From JAQCEJ01 sp040881995 (GTDB lineage Bacteria > Planctomycetota > Planctomycetia > Planctomycetales > Planctomycetaceae), in assembly GCA_040881995.1 (NCBI GenBank), contig JBBECD010000248.1, positions 1 through 10,810 of the forward strand: 10,810 nt of DNA. Reading direction: 5' to 3'. The notes under the pieces are model-generated. The model saw only the letters and a list, made by a program, of their open reading frames with translations, searched no databases and was not told the origin of the DNA. The position numbers and the translations under genes were made by a program. Below, one piece after another: positions 1-5,760 of this stretch (its first letter is position 1; each line of letters begins with the position of its first letter).

Positions 1-289
1 CAAATCGACGTCTCGCGCGCGTCTCGCAGCGCCTTCCGCACCATCTCGCCACCATCTCGCGACCATTTCGCAGCATTTATAGACATCGATATGAGCGCGA
101 CCCGCGCCTGTGCCGAATCTGCTTCGCGCAACCAGGCACCTTAACGAGGATTTGATGTTTCGCGTTTTGTCGGATCGGTGTTTCGAAAGGGAAGTCGTGA
201 CTCCAGGCTTCGCCAGGGGCTAATAGGGTGTTGGCCTGTCAGGCCGTAAGAATCGGCAATAAACGGTGAAACACAAGAAAGCGACGATA
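1..289. other. Non-coding or unassigned left edge
   Basis: I see no gene here that I can support. The plus frame starting at base 1 is open for 47 codons to a TAA at 142-144, but its translation is rich in Ser, Arg and Ala and resembles nothing I know. It may be chance or the tail of a gene outside the window. The stretch holds a short 11-bp tandem repeat near 39-71 and a 13-base palindrome, GGCCTG-T-CAGGCC, at 233-245. It lies downstream of the last minus-strand gene. Confidence 0.4.
39..71. repeat. 11-bp tandem repeat, three units
   Basis: Units at 39-49 and 50-60 are identical (CACCATCTCGC). The unit at 61-71 has two changes (GACCATTTCGC), and a decayed fourth unit may follow at 72-82. 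Eleven is not a multiple of three, which argues against an in-frame protein repeat. No function is apparent. Confidence 0.6.
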
Positions 290-314
290 AAGCGCAACTT
301 CAAAACTTGCGCTT
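290..314 (-). terminator. Possible terminator after the secreted-protein gene
   Basis: A perfect 8-bp inverted repeat (AAGCGCAA at 290-297, TTGCGCTT at 307-314) with a 9-base loop begins 13 bases past the stop codon of the minus-strand gene ending at 328. On the minus strand the stem is followed by TATCG rather than a clear T-run, so this is a weak intrinsic terminator or an RNA-stabilising hairpin. Confidence 0.4.
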
Positions 315-327
315 CGGGCTCGTGTTT

Positions 328-1401
328 TCATCGCGACGGACGATCTGCCGATGGGGCGCTTGATCGTGCTGGTTCCTGGTCCGGCGGGATAGGAGCGGGA
401 TCAGTCTCGAGGCGACCCTGTTCGCCGGAGATCGTCTGGATGCGTTGCTCGCGCAGCCAGTCGGCGTACACTTTCGCCGTGACGTCCACGAGTTCGGCGC
501 GGCGGATTTTGAGAACGCCTTCCATTTGACGGGCCGTCTGTTCCACCCACCCCGGCTGCCGCGACATCGCCATCGACATCATATGCATGAAGACGCTGAT
601 ATCGTGAAAGTTGCGATCGATAATCACATTGCTCAGCGGAGAAATGAGTATCGCCGCGGCTTCGACGGTTTGCGACGGGAGCGAAACGAATAAGTCGGCC
701 CGATGGCGGACGACCGGTCGTCCCGACGTGCCGGTGCGATATTCCGACTGCAGATGAATAAGCGCCTTGGCGGTGATCGCCTTGGGGAGAAAGGGGGTCT
801 TGTACGATCCTTCGCAGAGAATCACGTTTTGCGTCGCGCTGCGATACAACACGTCGATCGTGCCGACCGTTCCGTCGCCGGCGTCGGCTTCGAAGTTGTC
901 GCGGCCGGTCTGAAACATTTGGAACTGTGAGATTTTCATCACGCGCCAGATGCTCACCGCGACGTCGGGATGGCTCGTGAAATAGCGGTAGGCGTCGTGA
1001 TGCGTCTCAAATTCGTACGTCGGCAATTGTCGAAACAGGCTGATGTTATCGAGTATATCGTCGACCTGCTTGCGGCTCTTTTTCGAGAACTTGTGATACG
1101 GCAAGCGTTTGATGCACCGGGTCCGCACGTCGTTCGACGACGTTCCCTGAGTCAGCGTGGTGAGGCGTGCATCGTCCGACGATAGCGGTCTCGCCGCCCG
1201 GCGTTCGTTCTTGTCCGAAGAATCCTCGTCCGGAGCGGCAGCGAAAAGGTGCGATTCCGTTGCCGTGGGGGTTGCCGATTCTGTTCGCCGTTTCGAGTTC
1301 TCCGCCCCTTCGAGCGAAAGCCCCATCGCGGCGGTCCAGCCGCATCCCAACAGAATGGCGATCCAACGGCGACATGTCACATCGGCGGGACGGACTGCCA
1401 T
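328..1401 (-). CDS. Secreted protein of unknown function (planctomycete-type)
   Basis: The 357-residue product starts with basic residues (R5, R11, R12) and a hydrophobic stretch at about 13-30 that looks like a signal peptide, so export is likely. Residues 35-95 are polar and low in complexity, probably a linker. Residues about 96-315 form a compact region without long hydrophobic segments, with notable stretches LPTYEFETH (126-134), HPDVAVSIWRVM (144-155) and EADAGDGT (171-178). The tail from about 330 is rich in Pro, Ser and Arg. I recognise no catalytic motif or named domain and assign no function. The start is well supported: AAAGGAG lies 6 bases before the ATG at 1401. It is 105 bases downstream of the lipoprotein gene ending at 1507 and may be co-transcribed with it. 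Confidence 0.85.
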   Translation of the reverse strand: MAVRPADVTCRRWIAILLGCGWTAAMGLSLEGAENSKRRTESATPTATESHLFAAAPDEDSSDKNERRAARPLSSDDARLTTLTQGTSSNDVRTRCIKRLPYHKFSKKSRKQVDDILDNISLFRQLPTYEFETHHDAYRYFTSHPDVAVSIWRVMKISQFQMFQTGRDNFEADAGDGTVGTIDVLYRSATQNVILCEGSYKTPFLPKAITAKALIHLQSEYRTGTSGRPVVRHRADLFVSLPSQTVEAAAILISPLSNVIIDRNFHDISVFMHMMSMAMSRQPGWVEQTARQMEGVLKIRRAELVDVTAKVYADWLREQRIQTISGEQGRLETDPAPIPPDQEPARSSAPSADRPSR

Positions 1402-1506
1402 GTCTTACTCCTTTCTGCCAGCCGGCGGGACGTCGCGGCCAACGGATGTCAAGCCGCCCATCGCGCTGCAAAATTCTTCCCCGATGCTGCGGCACGAAGC
1501 GTATCA

Positions 1507-2118
1507 CTAAATCACGGGGAAAATATTCGGCGACGGCATGCGGAGCGGTGTTTGGGTCGAAAACACGCGGCTCCGTCCTATGCCGTCACCAGTTGATTTC
1601 TTGGAAAAATTTGGCTGAGCAGAGCGGCCGATCAACGTCGGCCGATCCAGCGAATAGGCCGACGTGAGATCGTCGTTCTGATTCGAGTCGGCGGGCACGG
1701 CGCCCGCTTCGATGGGACGGGGAGGCTGAGGAGGGGCGACCGGTTTGGCAGGCGGAACCTCGTCGTACGGAGGCGGAGTCGGCTCAGCCGGAGCCGGTCC
1801 GTCGTCGCCGTCGACCGGTCGATCGTCGGCGTCGAGTTCTTCGTCATAATAGGTGGAGTGATCGAGACTGTGATAATCGCAATACGCGTCGCAGCCATGG
1901 CAGCGGCACCAGAAACGATTGAAGGCCGACTGACACCAGTCCGGCTTGCCGATGCGATTGAGATCCCACGTCGGGCGATAAAAGGCGTCCATTTCCAGAT
2001 CGTAATCGGAAACATCATCGACGGCATCGGCATAATAGCGGGTCAGCACCGAGCACTGGCAGCCGGTGAGACCCCAGAGCAAGAGCGCAGCCGCCCACTT
2101 GAATTCCGCACGCAACAT
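1507..2118 (-). CDS. Small Cys/His- and Pro-rich lipoprotein, unknown function
   Basis: The 203-residue product has a short signal peptide (residues 1-19, hydrophobic core about 9-18) ending in the lipobox L-T-G-C with Cys20, so it should be lipidated and membrane-anchored. The next region is acidic and aromatic (YY at 28-29, several Asp). Residues 62-87 then hold C62, C71, C73, H74, C76, C80, H83 and H87, a spacing that could bind metal or form disulfides. Residues 100-135 are acidic and Pro-rich, probably a wall or periplasm spacer, and the C-terminus is basic. The reading frame stays open upstream to a TTG at 2430. I chose the ATG at 2118 because it places the signal peptide at the N-terminus and follows an AGGGGG-type ribosome site about 5 bases away. 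No named family is recognised. Confidence 0.8.
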   Translation of the reverse strand: MLRAEFKWAAALLLWGLTGCQCSVLTRYYADAVDDVSDYDLEMDAFYRPTWDLNRIGKPDWCQSAFNRFWCRCHGCDAYCDYHSLDHSTYYDEELDADDRPVDGDDGPAPAEPTPPPYDEVPPAKPVAPPQPPRPIEAGAVPADSNQNDDLTSAYSLDRPTLIGRSAQPNFSKKSTGDGIGRSRVFSTQTPLRMPSPNIFPVI

Positions 2119-2395
2119 ATCCCCCCCTGACTGAACCGCCGGTTCCGGTGCGGAGTCGGGCGGATTCGCCAAAACTACAAATCCGGCAAGGAGATAATGC
2201 TTGCCGTTGACTTGCGTTCGAGGCGTTTTTCCGCTCGATTCCACGTCACCGCGACGGGACGTTTTGCTCAGACGTGCTGAGTCACTGTTTACAGATCGTC
2301 CCCGTTCGGCGGTGAACTTGAACGATTGTGAGGAATTGAGCACGTAATCCGTTAACGCGGAGCGGAATGATTGTGACGCCTCGAGATTAGGCTCA
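2119..2395. other. Gap upstream of the lipoprotein gene
   Basis: These bases separate the LplT-like gene from the lipoprotein gene. The lipoprotein frame is open throughout, but the sequence before residue 1 is Ser/Arg-rich and would bury the signal peptide, so I treat it as non-coding. A promoter for the lipoprotein is expected here, but I found no pair of -35 and -10 hexamers good enough to mark. Confidence 0.5.
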
Positions 2396-2423
2396 AGAAA
2401 ACTGAAGTCGCCGTTCAACGGCG
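2396..2423 (-). terminator. Possible intrinsic terminator of the LplT-like gene
   Basis: Just after the stop of the transporter (2427-2429) lies a 15-base palindrome at 2409-2423 (CGCCG and CGGCG arms around TTGAA). On the minus strand a T-rich stretch (GTTTTCTT) follows about 6 bases later. The stem is short, so termination may be partial. Confidence 0.45.
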
Positions 2424-2426
2424 GCG

Positions 2427-3824
2427 TCAACCTTGCTGATTTTCCGAGGAAACATCGTCACGGAAATGAGCGGCGGCGTGCGGGCGATACCAGATCGCGA
2501 TCGGAATCAGCACCAGCGCCAGCGTGCCGAACAGATGACTGATGGGGCGATTTCCCGCAAGCAGTCCGATGCTTCCAGCCGAATAAAACGCACCCGCCCC
2601 CAGAATGAAAATCCAGTTGATGAGATTCATCGCGCCGATCATACGTCCCTTTTGCGTTTGGGGAGGCCGTGTCTGAATGAAGACTTGCAACGGAACGATG
2701 AAGAAACCGGCGGCGAGTCCCAGCGTCAGAAACGCCAGCCGCGACAGAAATTCGATCCAGCTCTCGGTCGCGAACAATTCGGACAATGCGACGGGAGGGC
2801 GCAAAGCGGGATTGGTGACCATCTCGGGCGATTGCAGTCCCAACACGGTTAAGACCGACAGCGACGCGATCATGCCCCAGGTTCCCCACGTCACCAGGCG
2901 AAAGTTGATGCGATGTCCCGAGAGTTTCCCGGCGAGCAGGCAGCCGATCGAAATTCCCACGGCGATGAATACGCTGAACATGCTCGTGCGGATATCTCCC
3001 ACCTGCAGTTGCTGCTTGCCGAACGCCGTGATGATCTGCTGCACGACGCCGCCGACGAACCAGAACAGCGATGCCACCAGCAGCACGAAGACCAGCGCGC
3101 GGTCGCGTTTCAAATAGACCAGGGTCTCTTGGGGTATTGCCAGCGAATAAGGTTCGAATTTCAAGTTGGGTGAAACCGCCTTCGTCGAGCGGATAAGCAG
3201 CGACGTGAATGTCCCCGCGACCGCGATGACCATGCCGAACGCGCTCACGATCCAAAGGTGCTCGCGATACCATTCTTTGGAAAATCCTGCGGCTGCAGTG
3301 CCAAGAATGATCGCGAGAAAAGTCGTCATCTGAATGGCGCCGTTGATCACCGGCAGATCTCCTTCGCGAAACAGATTGGGGAGGATGCCGTATTTCGACG
3401 GTCCGAAGACGGCGCTTTGTGCCGCCAGCAGAAACAGCACGACCATCAAACCGAAGAGTTGCACGCCGGGATTCTCCCGTCCGAGAAAGAAGGCGAGCAT
3501 CGCGAATGCCGCGATCGCAATCTCGGCGACCTTGCACCACACAATGATGCGGCTTTTGCTCCAGCGGTCCGAAAGAAATCCCGAAAATCCCGACAACAAC
3601 ACGAACGGCAGCGCGAACACGCCGATTGCCAGCCCCTGATAGTCGGAGCCGGAAATTGCGATGTAATCGACGCACAGCAACAACACCAGTTGCTTGAACA
3701 GATTATCGTTGAACGCCCCGAGAAACTGGGTGACGGTCATCCCCCAGAACGACGGATCGCGCGAAAGCCGCGGAATCTCGGCGGAAGCGGAGGATGGAGA
3801 GGGGGGCGCGGTCGTTTCAGTCAT
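2427..3824 (-). CDS. lplT: LplT-like MFS lysophospholipid transporter
   Basis: A 465-residue inner-membrane protein with about twelve hydrophobic segments, of the major facilitator superfamily. The N-terminal segment carries TQFLGAFNDNLFKQ (32-45), typical of the LplT branch. The loop-2 motif SGFLSDRWSKSR (81-92) matches MFS motif A. FGPSKYGILPNLF (140-152) corresponds to the YSPAKYGIL stretch I recall in E. coli LplT, as do SLFW in the middle and AGFFIVPLQVFIQ late in the protein. LplT flips lysophospholipids inward for re-acylation. In many bacteria it is fused or adjacent to an acyltransferase/acyl-ACP synthetase (Aas), but none is visible here. It is longer than E. coli LplT (about 400 residues), partly through a polar 25-residue N-terminus. 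The ATG at 3824 has an AGGA about 10 bases upstream. Another MFS substrate remains possible. Confidence 0.8.
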   Translation of the reverse strand: MTETTAPPSPSSASAEIPRLSRDPSFWGMTVTQFLGAFNDNLFKQLVLLLCVDYIAISGSDYQGLAIGVFALPFVLLSGFSGFLSDRWSKSRIIVWCKVAEIAIAAFAMLAFFLGRENPGVQLFGLMVVLFLLAAQSAVFGPSKYGILPNLFREGDLPVINGAIQMTTFLAIILGTAAAGFSKEWYREHLWIVSAFGMVIAVAGTFTSLLIRSTKAVSPNLKFEPYSLAIPQETLVYLKRDRALVFVLLVASLFWFVGGVVQQIITAFGKQQLQVGDIRTSMFSVFIAVGISIGCLLAGKLSGHRINFRLVTWGTWGMIASLSVLTVLGLQSPEMVTNPALRPPVALSELFATESWIEFLSRLAFLTLGLAAGFFIVPLQVFIQTRPPQTQKGRMIGAMNLINWIFILGAGAFYSAGSIGLLAGNRPISHLFGTLALVLIPIAIWYRPHAAAHFRDDVSSENQQG

Positions 3825-3877
3825 CGTGACGAGATCCTGACGGCGTGTCGGTCGGAACGGGCGAAAGGCTGGTGTGG

Positions 3878-3906
3878 AATATAACCGTGCGCAGAGAAAA
3901 TATCAG
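3878..3906 (-). promoter_or_regulatory. Candidate sigma70-type promoter for the LplT-like gene
   Basis: On the minus strand, CTGATA (-35, 3901-3906, four of six consensus bases) and TATATT (-10, 3878-3883, five of six) are separated by 17 bases. This would give a leader of about 45 bases before the ATG at 3824. The segment is AT-rich compared with its surroundings. Confidence 0.4.
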
Positions 3907-4000
3907 CCCCACTCGCCGGGTGCCGAGTTCGGTGTGCCACTGGCGGCTTGTCCGCCAATGTGTCTTTATCAAAGATCAGAGGTGGGCGCATCCCCATGGC

Positions 4001-4050
4001 GAAGCAGGAGCTTCGAAGACCTTGCGTTCCCAAGCTCCGCATGGGAACGA
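4001..4050. repeat. REP-like palindromic intergenic repeat
   Basis: Two hairpins lie side by side: GAAGC-AGGA-GCTTC at 4001-4014, and an 8-bp stem CGTTCCCA (4025-4032) / TGGGAACG (4042-4049) with a 9-base loop. From memory, this pair of motifs is a dispersed repeat in planctomycete and cyanobacterial genomes. It lies 26 bases downstream of troD and may end or stabilise the tro transcript, although no T-run follows. Small open frames crossing it are not genes. Confidence 0.7.
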
Positions 4051-4075
4051 GGAGGAAATACGGCAAGCCCATTTG

Positions 4076-5473
4076 TCACTCCACCGGCTCGGCGGGGATT
4101 TGTTTTCCCTGCGGGTCGCTTTGCGGACGATCGAGTTCCGATTCGAGCGCTTCGCGCAGCGCGGGATCGAGAAAGTGTTCGACCCATTCCGCCGTGGCAT
4201 GCAAGTGGACGTCGGGCAATTGCAGATGCCGGGCCATGTAACTTTCCCACAAGCGGTGCGAGCGCACGATCGCCTCGGCGAGCGATTTTCCCTTCGGCGT
4301 CAAACGAACCTCGCGCTGTTGCTGCATCACCAGGCCGAGTTGCTTGAGCCGGACGAGCGCCCACGCTGTCAGAAACGACTGATTCCATCGCGACGCCGCG
4401 TCGGTGACCAACTCCTGACGAAGTTGCGGTTTCCCCGCTTCTTCCGCTCGATAAATCGTCCCCAGCACGTCTTCCGCCACGAATCGCAGTTGCAATTGCA
4501 GTTGATGAAACAGCTTGCTCAGAATTCCCTTGCGCGGCGAGAAGAGCAGTGCACCGAAAAAGAAAAGTCCGCTGATGGTCGCCATCATTCCCGCCGTGCG
4601 GGCGCCATCGACTTCGGGCCAGCCCAGCCGCGAAAACACAATCGGCGGCAGCGTGAGTGCCGCGACGTGACCGATGATCGCGCAGAGCGCCCCGAGAATC
4701 AGCGACCACATCAGTAGAAACGGCAAACGATCGGTCAGCAGAAACGCCGTCGCAGCGGGGACGATCAGCATGGCGATGACGAGAATGTTCCCCACGCTTT
4801 CGAACGCCGCGACCAGCGTTGCCGACGTGGCGATCAGCAGCACCATGTTGATGACGCCAGGGCGCAGGCCGAGCGCATCGGCAAGTTGCGGATCGAAACT
4901 GCTCAGTCGCAGCTCCTTGAAAAACAGCACGACGAGCAGGCCATTGACGAGCAGCATGCCGCCGTTGACCAGCGCCGAGCGGGGGATCCCCGTCGTGCCC
5001 ACCGTATCGAGCACAGCGGTTTCTTCCAGGCCGAACAGCACGCAATCGGCATCGATGTGAATGTGATCGGCGGCGAGGCGAATCAGCAGCAATCCCGCTG
5101 CGAACAGCGTCGTGTACACGACGCCGAGCGACGCCGAACTTTCGGTGCGGCCGATCCGTCTGACCGATTCCGTCAACACCGCCGTGACGATGCCGATGAG
5201 AATCGCCCCGGCGAAGATCGCCGTTTTCTGAATCGCCGGATAACTGGAGGGGGCGATCCATCCGCGCGTCAGCAAGGCATGCGACGCCAGAAATCCGAGA
5301 ACGATCCCGAGCAGCACCGTATGACTGAGCACGTCCCCCAGCAGACTTTGCCGGCGGAGCACGAGAAAACACCCCGGCAGCGCGCAAGCCATCGCCGACA
5401 GCGCCGCCGTCACCGCGATCCAGGTGTCGAACGCGCTCCAGTCGGAAAGGTAGGTCCAGAATTCGGAGAACAA
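4076..5473 (-). CDS. troD: TroD-like metal permease fused to a DtxR/MntR-like domain
   Basis: A 465-residue inner-membrane permease of the ABC-3 family. Residues about 15-315 hold the membrane segments, with RRQSLLGDVLSHTVLLG (40-56) as the family signature near the start. From about 330 the chain becomes soluble and resembles DtxR/MntR regulators: first helix AEDVLGTIYRAEE (333-345), a degenerate winged helix ending in LTPKG (391-395), then SHRLWE (405-410), HATAEWVEH (425-433) and PQGKQIP (454-460). By alignment, H406, E410 and H425 match the DtxR ancillary site. E429, E432 and H433 match the main site, and D335 matches MntR Asp8. Glu at 429, where DtxR has Cys, fits a manganese-type sensor. 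There is no SH3-like third domain. The start is TTG; an in-frame TAA lies 15 bases upstream and the first ATG would remove membrane segment 1. A repeat element separates it from troC. Confidence 0.9.
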   Translation of the reverse strand: MFSEFWTYLSDWSAFDTWIAVTAALSAMACALPGCFLVLRRQSLLGDVLSHTVLLGIVLGFLASHALLTRGWIAPSSYPAIQKTAIFAGAILIGIVTAVLTESVRRIGRTESSASLGVVYTTLFAAGLLLIRLAADHIHIDADCVLFGLEETAVLDTVGTTGIPRSALVNGGMLLVNGLLVVLFFKELRLSSFDPQLADALGLRPGVINMVLLIATSATLVAAFESVGNILVIAMLIVPAATAFLLTDRLPFLLMWSLILGALCAIIGHVAALTLPPIVFSRLGWPEVDGARTAGMMATISGLFFFGALLFSPRKGILSKLFHQLQLQLRFVAEDVLGTIYRAEEAGKPQLRQELVTDAASRWNQSFLTAWALVRLKQLGLVMQQQREVRLTPKGKSLAEAIVRSHRLWESYMARHLQLPDVHLHATAEWVEHFLDPALREALESELDRPQSDPQGKQIPAEPVE

Positions 5474-5513
5474 CTGCGTTCCGCCTTATGTATCAAACGT
5501 TAAACAGTGACGG

Positions 5514-5750
5514 CAATGACGAATGTCGAGATCCGAATGTCGAATCAAATCCGAATGACGAATGTCCAAATGACGAATGCGGAAATCGAGTTTATCAGTG
5601 CCAAGAGCATGAAGCTTTCGATATTCGGATTTCGGGCTTCGTCATTGATTCGACATTTGAGCTTCGACATTCGACATTAAAAAAACGCTCCGCTACGGAA
5701 ACCCTCCGCGTCGCGGCTAAACGGAAGGCACCCTCTCCCGGAGGGCGAGG
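5514..5750. repeat. Inverted-repeat intergenic element, copy A (troC-troD gap)
   Basis: The left arm (about 5515-5580) and right arm (5621-5678) are imperfect inverted repeats made of short units such as CGAATGTCGAA, CGAATGACGAA and ATCCGAATG, able to fold into a long hairpin. The right side ends in a conserved module at 5686-5725 that matches 8276-8315 at 38 of 40 bases. Bases 5522-5547 match 8127-8152 at 25 of 26. A GC-rich imperfect hairpin (CTCTCCCGGAGGGCGAGG) follows at 5733-5750. No transposase gene is present, so this resembles a non-autonomous or REP/MITE-like repeat. It fills most of the 287-base gap between the two permease genes. Confidence 0.8.
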
Positions 5751-5760
5751 TGTGAAATTC

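Noticed and set aside
1447..1452. Perfect TTGACA on the minus strand upstream of the secreted-protein gene
   Set aside because: No -10-like hexamer lies 16-18 bases downstream, where the sequence is GC-rich, so I do not call a promoter.
2119..2430. TTG start at 2430 for the lipoprotein, overlapping the transporter stop
   Set aside because: It would bury a clear signal peptide and lipobox about 100 residues inside the protein; the ATG at 2118 has a good ribosome site.
3821..4072. Minus-strand open frame of 83 codons in the troD-lplT gap
   Set aside because: It runs through the REP-like palindrome and the lplT promoter, and its composition is that of repeat DNA rather than a protein.
3845..4717. 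Long plus-strand open frames here and opposite the other genes
   Set aside because: They are antisense shadows of GC-rich minus-strand genes, rich in Arg, His and Gln, with no recognisable motifs.
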